NCBI GenBank assembly: GCA_021186555.1
Contig: JAJKFL010000003.1
Coordinates: 35,266,908 to 35,330,907, forward strand
Direction: 5' to 3'
Length of the DNA: 64,000 nucleotides
Source: Reticulitermes speratus
Lineage: Eukaryota > Arthropoda > Insecta > Blattodea > Rhinotermitidae
Below, piece after piece: positions 46,610 to 59,705 of the stretch (position 1 is its first letter; the number at the start of each line of letters is the position of its first letter). Made by a program: the position numbers and the translations under genes. The notes beneath the pieces are model-generated. The model had not been told where the DNA came from. It saw only the letters and a list, made by a program, of their open reading frames with translations, and did not search any database.

Positions 46610-49600
46610 CTGCGACAGTTTTGACTTTTATCTCACATACACTTGTTTAAATCTAATAAGTTCAGTTATAAAAATTACGGACATCAGTTAGCCTTTTTCT
46701 ACGTATAATATAGTCTCAAGTTCTTGTAATTTACGTGAAGTTGTCAGAAATACTTTGTCGCACAGAGACGTACTCATGTCTTTGAATAAAGCGGGAGATG
46801 TTTTTATGTGGCATAGAAACTCTAAGGTGACGTTTAACTCTTCCTTGTAGTAAATCAAAATGCCATTCGCAATAAAATCTGGTGCACGACTTATACTCTT
46901 CCTTCGCCACGACTAGAAGTTGAAATGCATTATCCGACAACTTCGATGTGGAGTACTGTGTGAAATGTGACGATATATTCAGTAAAATTTCTTTCACTGA
47001 AATATAGGTAATTAAGAACCTTGCTTAAATCTGAAGGCCATTGTGATTAATACAAAAAAAAATTAATTTGTCATTCGGATGTGGTCTTTACGTTATTTCA
47101 AAATTTTCAACGGTTTAAACGCTATGAGATAAGCTCAAGCCTTGGGTGAACATACTGAAGGTGAATCCAGTAGAAAGATTTACTTCTTAGCCGCATTTTG
47201 AAAGACTGATTTAATTCTAAGAAATAAGCATTACACCACTTCGTTCAGTTGAGTTCAAATTATTGTTTTTGATTATTTGGGCGCATTTTAAATGATAAAC
47301 TTGTTTACCTATTATTTGCAGAATAAATTATTAAGATTGTTTCTTTTCACGTAGGAGAGTTTAAAATCGAATTTTATACGTTTTTAACCAAAGTACACTA
47401 AAATTTTCAGCCATTCAACAAGTAGGCTATATACATTTCCTGAATAATTTCCCTCCATGTGAAAAGCGCTGTTACAAAGAAAATTTCGTTTACTTTGACC
47501 TGAAAGGGGGAGCAGCAATCTCCTCCGAAACGTCGTAGACTACAGAAAAATCGACAAGCGGTCATATTTTAAAAGTCCTGATTCTTCAGTAGTGCCGTTT
47601 TCAGAACCTCAAATCTCGCAATGACAAATTATTTGTTTGCTTATTGTTTCACATTTTAAAGTGTCTTTTCATAAAAAGTATAAGACAGTTGTGTATTTCA
47701 GGTTGTCTTGCAATATTAAGATTGGTCATACTGCAGCCAATTTCTTTAACTGATTCAAAATTTACAAAATCTAAATTCATAGTATTTAAATATTAATATT
47801 CTGTATACAGAAAACCAGGTACTTCAATTCTTGAATTTTGACACCCTAGAAATCTGACAATGACAGAGATTCGCTTTCAGTTTTATGATTCTTTTCTTTA
47901 ATATGACAAAAACGCACAGATTCAAAGATTTGTTTTGAAATTTATTTCTTTACAAAATTAAAACTTAATATTTATGTTCAAAATATGGTCAAACGTAATC
48001 ACCTGTTCTGTACCTACAAATTTAACAAATAGAGATTTAATATATTGTTGGTAAATTACATGTTTCTATATTTCAAAGTGTATTCGAAAAGAGAACACGT
48101 ATGTTAGTGTTTTAAGGAAAAGGATCAGATTCAATTCAAATATGAATAATGCGTAAAAATTTTATATTTTCTTAGAAAGAGATCTTGAACCTCAAGTGAT
48201 GATTAACATGTAGGTACACATATAATATAAATTAACCTAAGAAGCACATTTGCGAATGATTCATGGATTGAGCTATGGTTTCGCATATGTTTAAAGGTGT
48301 TCCTTTGAGTCGATGCACTTGTTTACAGAACTTTGAAATAGATTAAAGTTACAAATATATTCTCCTCTATTTGCCTTCCAATTTTTTTATGTCGCGGCCC
48401 TGATTTTAAATACCGGAAAAAGAAACAACCTCAGCAAATGTAAAAATAGAAATAAGCAAGGAAAGCAATTTTAATGAGCACAAAAATACATAACTTAAAT
48501 TAGGTATGTTGAAAATATGTAGGTCTATGGAGCGGTTTTATCCAAAGCAGGGGCGAGTTTTGGTAGGAGCTTGAAAGTCTGGGCTGTTTTAGAGAAGTGG
48601 GGGTTAGAATTGACGGTGAATGATTGGAACACGGGTGCTAAAAAAAAAAAGAAGACCCAACTGTTATATGTGGACCGGCCAACCGTCTGTTTCTGGCGGA
48701 ACAGGACTTCACGGCGGAGAAGTTCAGACGAAGAAAGATTATTTCTAACTCTCCGGTCCGCGTTCATGCAGGTCTTCAGTGCTAAAATGACTCATCTGTT
48801 CTGCAAACTTCTATTCCACCAATTTCATTTAATATTAAATTCTACTAACGCGGCATCACAAATGGATGAAGTTATAATTACAACAAACAAATCAAGACTT
48901 GTTGCCGGTTACAGAAAAACAACACATATTTTAGGGTTTACAAAAATGTAATCTTAATAGTTACCTAACAAGTTTCGATTAGAGAATATTTTTTGCTTCT
49001 AAAAATTACATTACTCATAGGGGAAAGAGTAAAACAGATACAAATAATTTTATGAAATGTCTTAAGGCTTCTTAGTACTGTCTAGCCCTTAGCTCCTAAG
49101 GCGGCTTGCCAAAGAACAGCTGTGTAACTCATTTCTTTATGTCTTAAGTATTACTAGTCCTCTATCTGTTTTATGAAATACTTTCATTCCTTTGGTGCCT
49201 TCGTCCAGTGTTCGCCCACTCAGAATATAGACGGTGCATAAGTGTCGTTTTGACTTCCTGACTGGCAGTTACATCGTGTGATATTACGGTTCAGTACTTC
49301 TCTACCTGTGACTTGATTGTCTTGTACAACATACACCATAATTCACGGCGATATAAGATAATGCCAACTAAAAAGTCTGAAAGGGGTTTCGACAAACTAA
49401 TTAAACATCGCAGCAATTCTAACATCCTCAGAAGAAAATATATATGTTGCATATATCAAATCTATCAGAAATACTTAAAAAATTTGTACTGTGGATTTTA
49501 TAGCCACCAAGAAACAAGAAATTCTTTATAAGTACGAGTACGATTTTTCCTCTATATATTCCTAGAAGAGTTGAAGTTACTCGAAGTATGCAAGCGGTGG

Positions 49601-49630
49601 CTTACCCTAAAATAACTCCGAGTTTCTGTA
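46610..49630. other. No recognised feature
   Basis: About 3 kb AT-rich. The 126-codon frame at 48571-48951 crosses an A10 run and shows no domain; it is not called as a gene. Confidence 0.4.
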
Positions 49631-49639
49631 TCAATATCT

Positions 49640-49732
49640 CAAGGGAAAAGCACAAAAGTATCGGCATGATGCAGAATTCTGAGTGTAAAACCATGTGTTA
49701 TATATACTAAACACTAATGTGTAGAAGGTTAA
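49640..49732. mobile_element. Possible piggyBac-like MITE right half
   Basis: 'taaaaccatgtgttatatat' and 'gaaggttaa' match, in order, the right half of the 26378 and 3553 elements, and end in TTAA (49729-49732). Confidence 0.35.
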
Positions 49733-49739
49733 TATGACT

Positions 49740-51200
49740 CTAATAGTTTTAATTTTACATTATTACACCAATAAATACAGTCGTCGTGTAAATCCTTGTG
49801 CTACATTTCTTTTACATTAAGAATTCCTTGCAAAACCTTTAATACACATCTTTCAATATTCGCTATTATTCTGTTTTGGAATATCTGTAACGTTATACTA
49901 AATACTCTGACACTGAATACCAATCATTTAATACATATTTTTATTATTTTCTTTACGGAAACAGACCAATTTGGTCTTTTTGTGACCTGCGTATTTAGTT
50001 AGCAAATAAAAGTCTTTCTTTCCATTAACAGAAATAATGACGTTGGGTTAGCCTACACAAAACAAAGCTTAGACCCTCAGCCGCAGGTAATGGAAGCGTG
50101 GCTGTTTCTACTGTTATTTCAAATGAATAATTATTTACTCCTGTTTTACCCTTATATTTCCTGTTACTAAATTAGACGCAGTCACGCCCATGTTCATTCA
50201 TAAATTTAACTGCAATTTTACAACTGAACATTTACTACTTCAGCGCATTAATGAAGCATTTAACACGTTTCAATATGCTCAAATCACGCACCAGAATTTA
50301 TCAACCCACAACTACTGCCCTTCCTTCCCGTTTCAGACACTCACAAAGGTTCTGCATCCATTTTCCCACACACCACAGCCTAAATTAATATCAGCAATAT
50401 AACAATAACATATGGAGTGAACACAAAACTAATAACTTCTGTGATGAAGTACTCTGACCTCTCCTGATGACTCCTTTCCTCTGTGGCGGCAGAACTTTGT
50501 GGCATTAAGTTACTTTAAAAAGAAGAAAACAGAGGAATAGGGTGGAAGCGCAGGGTCGGCCATAACTTGTAGTTCATAATCTGTGAGGCGTTAATTTGTG
50601 TGATGGCGCTTTCATTTTAGTGCTTAGAAAACACTGTGGGTGGTTCCTTGTGCTCTCTTTATGTCTGTACGCTTGCCCATCTGCCTCTCTCGTTCTCTAC
50701 ACATCGCATATATCATATGCCACCTAATAGCGTGGTGGGCAAGACAATGAGATTTAAGTGTGCATTTCATATTGCTTTGAAGCACAGAGTGTACGAAAAT
50801 TGAAGGATGGCAATCAACTTATATCCTGTAAGACCTCTCTCATCCTACTTTACACGTATATTCTGTTAATTTCTTGCGAAACCTGATTCAACATATGAAT
50901 AAAGTGACAAGCCATTATGAAGACACAATTGTCACGAGTGATGAAGCAGCAATAATTACGTCCTAAATAAATAAGAGGGACAATGTACGTATAACATAAC
51001 ATTGAGGCGTGTACGCGTGACCATTGTTGCCGCGGAAAAGCATTACGTATTAAATGAGTGTGTTTCCGTATTCTTGCCTTAGTTATCTGGCATGCAAACC
51101 GCATCTTCCTGCGCAGCATTACATTGTCTTCCTGTGGCCTGTCTGCCTCTACTATATTTCTACTATATTTCTACTCTATATATTCGGACACAATTTACTT
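49740..51200. other. No recognised feature
   Basis: AT-rich; nothing supportable. Confidence 0.45.
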
Positions 51201-51204
51201 TACC

Positions 51205-51448
51205 TCACTTAGTCGAAACTCTTCTACCGGTAGGTGTAGGGGGTTTACAAAGAGCTTTCCATCTCTCACGTTCTCGAGCTTTAGCTCTTACTACCTTCCA
51301 TTCAATTGCCCTTTCCTTCAAAATCTTCTGCAGCCCTTCTTCCCAAGTCTGTCGGAGTCTTCCTTTGGGTCCTTTCCCCTATATTATAGCTTGCCAGGCC
51401 GTTTTGGGGTATCTCTTATCCCCATTCTTACAATGTGCCCAAAACATA
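51205..51448 (-). mobile_element. LINE ORF2 C-terminus, one internal stop
   Basis: In one minus-strand frame: MFWAHCKNGDKRYPKTAWQA, 'II', a stop, GKGPKGRLRQTWEEGLQKIL, KERAIEWKVVRAKARERERW, KALCKPPTPTGRR, and stop at 51205-51207. 'KGRLRQTWEEGLQKI...RERERWKALC' is typical of the tail of another non-LTR lineage, different from the 17933 family. With only one internal stop over about 75 codons it is the least decayed coding tail in the window. Confidence 0.75.
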
Positions 51449-51559
51449 TGAACTGTGCTAATTATGGAAAAAAATTATTGAAAATAAATGTGTATTGAAT
51501 TTCTCTAAAACTTTGTCTGAAATATTTCTCACTATAAGAAAAACTGATCTATATATTAT

Positions 51560-51785
51560 AAATTTATATAGCTATTCATGTAAAATACCCGTCATTCATG
51601 TCAGATTTTAATAACACTTGAAAGTTTTCAACATATTTTCGAAAAATACTCAAATGTGAAATTTCATGAACATTCGTCCAATGGGAGTAGAATGTTTCCA
51701 TGCGGACAAGCAGACAGAGAGACAGGCATGACACGGCTAATAGTGGCTTTTCGCAATTTTTCGAAAGAGCCTGAAAAAGATTCTG
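51560..51785 (-). mobile_element. Interspersed repeat, copy 3 fragment
   Basis: Minus strand shares 'ctcccattggacgaatgttc', 'tttttcgaaaatatgttgaa' and 'tgtctgtccg'-like sequence with the 21110 and 22893 copies. Only the 5' portion is present. Confidence 0.6.
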
Positions 51786-51895
51786 AATTATGAGACGACT
51801 CAAATTTGTCACTGCGTTAACTGTTTTTAGAATTTGAATGGCCTCAGCTGTCTACGCATAACACATATAGCTTAACGTAACGCTGTCCCTATATT

Positions 51896-51970
51896 TATAT
51901 AAGCACAACGCCATAAGGATGTATGGGGCAGTGGAAGTATATCTCCGCGCATTCATAATCTCTGTAATAG
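51896..51970 (-). mobile_element. SINE fragment, 14410-like
   Basis: Minus strand 'ggagatatacttccactg', 'ccttatggcgttgtgctt' parallels the end of the 14410 copy. Confidence 0.4.
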
Positions 51971-51979
51971 GCAGAAGTG

Positions 51980-53125
51980 AGAGACTAACTTCACTGTAGT
52001 TGTTATAATCAGTATACTCTATACTTACTTCAGATTATACAGGCGTTTTCTAATACCGACACAGTTGCCCACATATATTTAGAAGACAAACTTGGGCAGA
52101 AATGTTAAGGTTAAAGGCTTCTTTTATCATTTGTTTTACTTTTGTTTCGAGAAACGTTATTGCCCGTATTTATACCAAGTTAACTACGTAAATAATGATG
52201 GTCTGCTTTGCGTTTCTTGTACATGTAATTATAGACATGAGAATCACAAAAGAAGCTAACTTTAACTCATATTAAGGGCGCATTATGTGCTTTGTGTTCT
52301 CACCAACAAAGTCATTTTCTGAGCAAGATCCAAGGCCTCTAAGGAGTGCCTGAGCATTACTGCACCTTCCTTTCCACGACGTGGTGAGTATAAACACTAC
52401 CTTCAGGTAATGTGTATATTCTATCGCGCCAGTGAAGATAAATCTGAGCTACAACCTGAAGTATGAAGTATACATATGTATTGAAGTTACGAATTTTATG
52501 ACGCAATGCTTAGATCGTTCATTAGATGCCTGTGGTCGTGGTTCCTTTTGTTTCCTTAATATATCTTCTCTCGCTTCCATTTTCACAAAGATCTCATATT
52601 GTCATCCAGTAGTGCATGTGGGGGGAAAAAATCAGGTGTTCCATATATTTTTCATTTTGCCCGTATCTTAGCCACGGCGCTAAAGTGAAGCCTGATAGAG
52701 ATTGTGTGCTCCAGTTTTATATAAGTTTTCCTCCAAACTGTGAAATATAACAGGCGAAGAAATTTGTTTCGATTGGATTCACGAGACACAAATAAATATG
52801 TACGTATTTACGGCCTCCCACTATAATTCAGTCCGCCAGTTTGACTTTTCTCCAAGCGTGGTTTCAATTATAATTACTGGTTTGCCCCATATTATAGCAA
52901 AGGCGTTAGATATTTTCGACAAGTTTAATCGGAATTGCCTACAAGATATCGAGATTACATTTATTTCGGAAGTCTGTTCCTAATTTTCGGAACATAAAAA
53001 TCAATAATTTGCCCGGGTTTTCGCTGCAAGTGGAATACTTCCTATGTTAAACCTTTTTCTTACTTCCCGGCATTTTTGAAAACGGGGTGGGACGGACAGC
53101 GAACGAGCGGCTACTCTCTGTGTAG
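51980..53125. other. No recognised feature
   Basis: AT-rich; nothing supportable. Confidence 0.45.
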
Positions 53126-53131
53126 TAGATG

Positions 53132-53365
53132 TCGACGTTGGTGGCTGTGCGGTCCAAGGCGTAGGTCTGCAGTCCCTTGATTGCTGGGATCGCGGGTTCG
53201 AATCCCGCTGAATTAGGTAGCGGCCTCTGCGACGAGCTGATCACTCACTCAGAGAAGTCTTACTGGGTGTGTGTGTGTTTGTGTGTCTAATTGTGTCTGA
53301 TCTAGAAACCTCAACAACGAGGCGACCAAGTGCCGAAATGGACTGTTGCACCACAGACATAAATA
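53132..53365 (+). mobile_element. SINE with a leucine-tRNA-like head
   Basis: 'ggctgtgcggtccaaggcgt' (A box region) and GGGTTCGAATCCCGC (B box, exact) form a leucine-tRNA-like head. A body with 'gcgacgagctg' and 'gaaacctcaacaacgaggc' follows, as in the 4561-4824 copy. The end ('gccgaaatggactg') differs from the 4561 copy, suggesting a subfamily. No cloverleaf beyond the head, so this is not a tRNA gene. Confidence 0.82.
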
Positions 53366-53369
53366 TAAT

Positions 53370-54825
53370 TGGCTACGGATGTGAGTTATTTCCATGGAAA
53401 CCTTTAGTTTGACATTGTTAAACAGGTGGCGGATATGTGTGACGTAGTTTCTTCTTTTAATGCAATATTGAACAAAGTTATGACCTACGAGGAAAAGATG
53501 AAAAATAAATAAATGGTAAGAAGAGTGAGGATGAGGTGTGAAAATAAAAAGGACATGATTGATCATTCACTGTCAGCCGGTCTTTTACACTGGTTTTATG
53601 AACTAATGAAAACGTGCCATAGGCCGGTGTAACGAATCTGTGACAATAATATGTTACTTTAGATTTTAAAAAATTATGTTAACATAGTATGCACATTTTA
53701 CCACGATCTATTAGGAAATATCATTTAACAATCATATGAAGCATCACTGCCTGCCAGAAGAAAAAATTATAATATTAGGATTGTCTCAAAGATACAATGT
53801 TTATATCAAGTTTCGTGCAAATGAGTAAACTGGTTCAAAAGTCGAAATGGCGACACATAATCTGTGCGGTGATCGCACAAGCATTTTAATCTTCTTGAAG
53901 GAAAGTTTACCTTATTAGGCCCCATACATTAATAGCTTTCAGTTTCGTTTCGTTGCACACTCCTCACATAACAGAGTATAAATATAATACTAATAATTAA
54001 TAAGATAATTGTATAAGTTTAATGCATATTAAACTGCCTTATACAAATAACAAATAAATGAAATCATACAAAAACCTTTTATTATTCCTACGCTTATAAA
54101 TGTCTGTCCGTTCAAGCAGTCGCTGCATGAGACTTGGGTCAAGAAATGCTATATCCTGTTACTACGCTGTCCTGTAACGATTTCTCTAAAGCAGGCGACC
54201 AGCGTCTTGTAGACATTCGTATAACAATAGGAGTTACACGTGGTGGTAGGTGGCTTAGAAATGGCGTCTCTGTGAGAGGGACGCCATTCGTCACGGGGAG
54301 AGCTAGAGAGGTTTTGATACCGGGAAGACAATATCCTGGATATAACAGGATCATATCCTGATGTCAGATTAATGTTTCAAGTTTCCAATTCAACTCTCAC
54401 ACCCCACCATATCCTGTAGGCATCAGACAGGACTGTGGATACAAAGAGATTCGGATGTATTAGACAATATTACGAAAATGTGCCAGGCTGTATTGCATAC
54501 TTTAACAATAAAAGTCATGAAAATGGGCTAGAGATAATTATACATTGCACAAGTAAATATACATGAACATAAGAGTTATGTGATTATTATTATTATTATT
54601 TCCGAGATTTTAAATTGTTTCATATTGACTTAAACCGTCGCAACTGTCCTTACGCTAGATGCGCTTCGGCGGCTAATGCCATCAGTAGGATACTTGTATA
54701 TTCAATGGTACGTCTGTTTTGATTAATGATCTGTTATCAATGTAAATCATGAACTCGACGCTACAGTTCGGTCACTGACGTTCCTTACTATTCTGCGCTA
54801 ATCTGAACATTGTTAAATTAACTTA
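53370..54825. other. No recognised feature apart from an unusual hairpin region
   Basis: AT-rich. 54128-54361 is unusual: open on the plus strand (75 codons) and in two minus-strand frames, with a 9-bp hairpin 'aatggcgtc/gacgccatt' inside. An (ATT)n lies at 54582-54600. Confidence 0.35.
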
Positions 54826-54831
54826 TCTTAT

Positions 54832-54962
54832 CTACGAGCTGGTCACTCGTCCAGAGGAGTCCTACCGAGTGTGGTGTGTCTAAAGTGTGTGACTGCGAAA
54901 CGTCGAAAAATGAGGAGACCTAGTCCCCCTAGGGGCTGTCGAGCCGTAGGAAAAAAAAAAAA
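54832..54962 (+). mobile_element. SINE, 5'-truncated copy
   Basis: Starts inside the body ('ctacgagctggtcactcgtc') and ends 'ggggctgtcgagccgtagg' plus an A-rich tail, as in the 4561-4824 copy, which it resembles more closely than 53132. The tRNA head is absent, as expected of 5'-truncation. Confidence 0.8.
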
Positions 54963-55039
54963 GGATTTCTTTTATATTGTTTTTCTTCATATTTGTTTTT
55001 GTTTTGTTTCTTTAGTGTTTTGTTTTTGTGTATTTGTAC

Positions 55040-55144
55040 TGTTTTAGTGTTTTATTTGTGTTTTTGTGCTGACTTTATAAATGGCACTTGTGCTGTTAAG
55101 CCTGCACGTCAATAAATTCCCATTGAATTGAATTGAATTGAATT
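55040..55144. repeat. Element 3' end with (AATTG)n tail
   Basis: T/G-rich sequence, then 'cacgtcaataaattcccatt' and four AATTG units (55123-55144). A pentanucleotide tail is typical of some LINE or SINE 3' ends; the family is unknown. Confidence 0.5.
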
Positions 55145-55398
55145 ATGCTATGTATAAATAAAGCTACATTAAGCATGAAACCGTAGTTTACGACGATGAA
55201 GACCTACCAATAGGTGACGTTTATACCATCAGGATTATCAAATTATACATATGTGTTTGTCATATGCTGAACGTTCTTTGGAGAGGTCAGAAAATTAAAA
55301 ATAAATTACATTTAAAAGTTTCGAACGTATTAAGTAAAGAAAAAGATATTTGGAAATCTAGGAGCAGATAAGACGTAAACATTAAAATGAGGATTCAA

Positions 55399-55522
55399 AT
55401 CTTCTGGGATGTTATGTCGTGTGGGTGGTAAATAGTTATCAACGTTTCCAAGAATCACAGTGCCTTCGATACGTCCGTAATTCCATTAGTCATTACGACG
55501 CAACATCCCAGAAGACCTGAAT
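55399..55522. mobile_element. Foldback MITE, complete-looking
   Basis: Left arm ATCTTCTGGGATGTTATGTC and right arm whose complement is GGTCTTCTGGGATGTTGCGT, enclosing about 80 bp. Best-paired member of the family. No coding capacity. Confidence 0.75.
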
Positions 55523-55584
55523 TTTCAGCGCACCCCTCTGAGAACCTCAAGTCTTGCAAAATTATAATGGATCTAGAATTAGAG

Positions 55585-55755
55585 TATGAGGGGATTTACT
55601 GGATTTATCTGGCTTAGGACAACTGCCAGTGTTAGAATTGTGAACACGGTTGCCAACTTTCACGTTCCACAGTAAGAGTGAATTTCTTGACTATATCTAC
55701 GGTTGTGCCTATCAGATTCTCAGTAAGGGCTCTGCTCCTCGAATTTCACTGACTG
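55585..55755 (+). mobile_element. LINE 3' end fragment
   Basis: EYEGIYWIYLA and the following 3' block ('gtaagggctctgctcctcga') match the 41580 copy. Frames are broken. Confidence 0.55.
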
Positions 55756-55759
55756 GTCA

Positions 55760-57120
55760 TTTAGTCAGTCGTACGATCTAGCTGGTAGCGCTCCTGCTTC
55801 GCATATCAAAGGCCTCAACTTAAAATCTCTGCCTGGAAAACAGTTGTCCTAACTGAGATCTGTTGCAACTTGCCTCAATACCTCCAGGCAACCTCTGGCT
55901 TGGTACTTGAAATTGGCTACGACCACTTCCTTTCACATCTTTTCCAATTCATTGATCATTAACAATCAAACCACTTGGCGCTCTAAATCTCAAATGCTAA
56001 AACTTGAGTCCGTAATGCAAGTAAATACTAACAAGGAAATGCTGATATTGAAATCGGAAATGTAAAATAGGACTACCTGAAAAAATAAAGTAGGCCGGTT
56101 TTGAATTCCAATGCTCGGTGTCAAAAAGACAATATAATTTTTAGCTGACTTCAACGACACCCTTATAATATCTAAGACATTTTGCCAACGAATTCAAAAA
56201 TAAAAATGAAAGATAAAATAAGATCCATGTGCACAATAGCTCCCGTGGACTATATTGAGATTAATTTACCTGAAAGAACTGAGTCAGTGAAGCATCTAAG
56301 TCTTCATCAAAATAGACGGCTTCTGAGATGTGAATCAAACCCGGGACCTACTGAATACCAAGCACTAGAAGCCTATTCTAAAAATCAACATTAAAGATGG
56401 TATTCATTCTGCACAATCCATTTAATTCGTTTATCAAAATAAGTAAGGTCTATGTCGGTTCTCTTCTGTTGTGGTCATATCTGAATTACTTAAACATGCT
56501 CTCAGTAGCTTATACTACGTAGCGTAGATCTCTAGTTTCCAAAATGGCTGTCTTAACAATAAAGAAATTTGGTTGAGGTCCAGAGGAGGGGCAATACTCC
56601 GAAGGTGTGATGTCAGATGGTAAAGGGTGGGGTAGTGAAAGACTTACTAAGTGGGGTTACGATTAAAAACACATCAAAGATGGTGGCCTGCCGCCTGTAA
56701 CAGCGGCCCAACTTTAAAAATAAACATAAGAATGCGGTAGACCTGATTCGAGGTTTGGGAGCTTCAAATAAAATGCCAAGGCTATTCTCGGAGCAATGAT
56801 GTTAAATTTAAAATAACATCAATAAGAAAATTATATAGAATCACGCATTGTGTGTGGAGGTCCATTATAAAGCAATAAAGAGAGAAGTAAACAATGTACA
56901 CACTTTGCTTAGGGGTTAAAATTAGTGCAGGTTGAAAGCAATATCAGAGTAAAAATTACAGGACTGCAAAATGCCCGATGGACTTTCATCCCAATTATCG
57001 CAGAAGGTAATACGGCCTTCATCGAAACAACACAGGCTTGTACAACTATTTATCACAGTCTAGTAAGGTGAATTCTTATTTAAGTTGAGGACGAAGAAAC
57101 AATCTTTACAGGTCACTTAG
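55760..57120. other. No recognised feature
   Basis: AT-rich, no supported feature. Confidence 0.45.
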
Positions 57121-57125
57121 TCACA

Positions 57126-57126
<1 letters not shown>

Positions 57127-57156
<30 letters not shown>

Positions 57157-57157
57157 T
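57127..57157. repeat. (ATT)n microsatellite
   Basis: About ten TTA units. Confidence 0.92.
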
Positions 57158-57884
57158 CAAAATTCGACAAACTGAAAACTTTTCTCGAAGAAAGTGCAAA
57201 ACATTGTGAATCGTAGGCTAATATTTAACAAAAAATCTCTACTCTTTCTTTACTATCAGGTAGCTTTCCAAGTACAATTTAAACTACGTTTATTGTTTCC
57301 CTTAAAAATTTCTACCCTTAAATACCTAATAGTCGTTTGTGATATGAAATTAGATTCAGGGAAAATGTTATTAATTTTTTTCATCAGAAAATATTAACTA
57401 CATTAAAGCCAAATAGAATATACTGTAAGGATGCCAAGTTTAATACTTTTGTCCACATGTTATGTTCATGAACTTATCCGGAGAAGTACGTATGTATTTG
57501 ATGCAAGTGAATTTGTTACACAGTGCTGATATGTTTGGTTCAATGGCTGACAAAGGCACTAAAAGCTACTGAAACGTATGTGGCGAATCTCCACGTACTT
57601 ACTGCGTTTACAATGTTAGTCGTCATTGAAATAGACAGTGTATGTAAAAAAAAATTTAAACTCAAGCTGACGTGACACAATTTGTCAATAAATTACGCGT
57701 CTTTTTATAGAGTACATTTTCATTACCATGCAAGTAACAGCATACCGCTGGACCATATGATCCTATGATGAATGAGAAGAATTCAATCAATTCGAATTCA
57801 AATTCACTATTATACAACAGAAGCGCCTATACCTCTTTAGTCGTACCCAGTTTAAGAATGTCGATCTCTGTTGCACATTTATCA

Positions 57885-57985
57885 TTGTGCCATGGTTGTC
57901 ATACACCCCGTCCATCTAATCCTCATTTAATTATCACCCTAATAATATTTGGTGAAGAGCGCAATTCATGGCAGGAAACTGTCCA
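57885..57985 (-). mobile_element. LINE ORF2 tail fragment
   Basis: Minus strand carries ELRSSPNIIRV, the conserved 'SPNIIRV' block, with decayed flanks. Confidence 0.55.
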
Positions 57986-58014
57986 AGTCAGAGAATCCGT
58001 GTAACCTTTCATAA

Positions 58015-58205
58015 CATGCTGATTTTGTGTTTTGAAGTTGGTGACCTCAACACAGCATCCAAGTGCACAACCCATTCCCTTGGTCCGTCCGCGACTACTT
58101 AATAAATACGTAAGCCGTTTCCTTCTTTGTTTCTCTGGAGGTCGTTTCCTCCATCGGTAATCTGAGGCTGAGAGGTACCATGGTTCCAGGGACCCACTGA
58201 ACATG
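58015..58205 (-). mobile_element. Unclassified repeat-like segment
   Basis: Minus-strand frame KRPPEKQRRKRLTYLLSSRG is of a kind I recall from cockroach transcripts, but I cannot name the element. Confidence 0.25.
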
Positions 58206-58209
58206 GAAC

Positions 58210-58970
58210 TGACTGCTACCTTTCAAGTTAAAATCATGTGTTTGTCCGCCACGAAATGACAGCTTGACACTCTATAATGCGAAACAAATCATATTGTCTC
58301 TTGTGAAGCAGTGCAGCTAAATAGAGAGATTTCATGGACGCACTTAACTGTGGCGCCATTCTGAAAATACACAGGAACTCTATTTAACAGTAATAATGTT
58401 TCTCATTCATGAATACCGAAGCAGAGACAGCTGCTTAGCACGCCAATTAAGAATTAAGAAGCAAAAGAACTGAAGGTAAGGAGGGAGTGAACAGTGGAGG
58501 AGAAACCAAAAAACAACTCAGACAAGTAAACACACCATCCGTATGAGAACAGGATAAATCAAAATCAGCGAATAACATACGATGCACTGTATTTAAATCC
58601 TAGACCTAAGCAAACACATAGACAATTATTCAACTTATATTTTAAATAGAAAATTAATGTTAAAATATTTGTTACCTTATACTCTCTGAGTGCTTCTCTT
58701 ACTTGCATTATTTTTGCACAGCATGACAGCTACATATGGGTTTGTGTATGGTGTTCTTTTTACAAAGAGAGTTAAAAGGAACAGAGAAAGATATAGATGA
58801 TGAAGTGAGCACCGAAGCGGACTGCGTTATACATTTTTCTTGGTCTAACAGAAGAATAGAAAAGATATAAAAAGTATCCACTCTAGTCTATAAGAAATGC
58901 TACCAGTACGCAACTTCCATGCCGGCAACAGTAGTCGCTAGCGAAAAAGAAAACAAGAAGACATTGACGT
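58210..58970. other. No recognised feature
   Basis: AT-rich; nothing supportable. Confidence 0.45.
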
Positions 58971-58979
58971 AAGACAAGA

Positions 58980-59193
58980 AATTTATATAAAGGAGCGCAT
59001 GCGCGGTTTGGCGGCTTTGGATTGCTAGTGCTTTAAGAGAGCATTTGGGATGAGGATTGTGAATTCTTTGAAATATCAGAGTTTATGGTTGAAATGTTCA
59101 AAACACCCCACATTATATTCCCCTAACATCAAAATACTTAAAAAAACAAGAATTTCAATTGTAGAGACATCAGTAGGTCCTTTTTTTAAATGA
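58980..59193 (+). promoter_or_regulatory. TATA-like box with a short open frame
   Basis: TTTATATAAAGGAGCGCATG near 58980 is followed by a GC-rich stretch. About 70 bp downstream, an ATG opens a 47-codon frame (MRIVNSLKYQSLWL...). TATATAAAG is a good core match, but the frame has no known similarity. Confidence 0.2.
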
Positions 59194-59705
59194 ACACTAC
59201 ATTACAGTTGAATGATTAGTCTTGTAAGCGGTAAAGTTTTCACTTTTTGTAAGGGTCAGTAGACTTAGCCTACTGTTTTACATTTACGCATTAATTAGAA
59301 TTTTGTAAATACACTAAATTGCACTACCTAGAACTACTAAAAATAACTTCACACTTCACCGGGCACACAACATCCCAAGCCACAGGACGAGATTGACTTA
59401 GATCAACTATATGATTGTATACATGGCCAACAGCAGAGTTAACTTCTTTAAAATAACTTTTATGAGTTTTAAACGTCTAAGTCGAATCATGTAAGCAATA
59501 TTTGTATATAATAATTTTACTGTGTTATATGAAGTATGAGCTTACATCACTGTCTTAGACACGTCGTATTATTTACTCTTAACTTTTAGTTTTATGCCTA
59601 TAGGCATCTATTCATTTTAATATTGTGAGCAGCATGTGTACTTCCATTATAATGACAAATGTATTTTATCTGGATGCCATAGATAATTGTGATTCTTTGA
59701 TGCGC

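Noticed and set aside
47500-47545. Possible sixth hammerhead motif
   Set aside because: A good hairpin precedes GAAACG, but the CUGANGA core and helix I are missing.
48571-48951. 126-codon plus-strand frame
   Set aside because: It crosses an A10 run, has no domain, and a minus-strand frame overlaps it.
53132-53205. Possible tRNA gene
   Set aside because: It has A and B boxes, but the rest does not fold as a tRNA and it continues into a SINE body shared with 4561.
57545-57590. Possible fifth hammerhead motif
   Set aside because: The core reads CUGACAA and helix I does not pair, although a GAAACG block follows.
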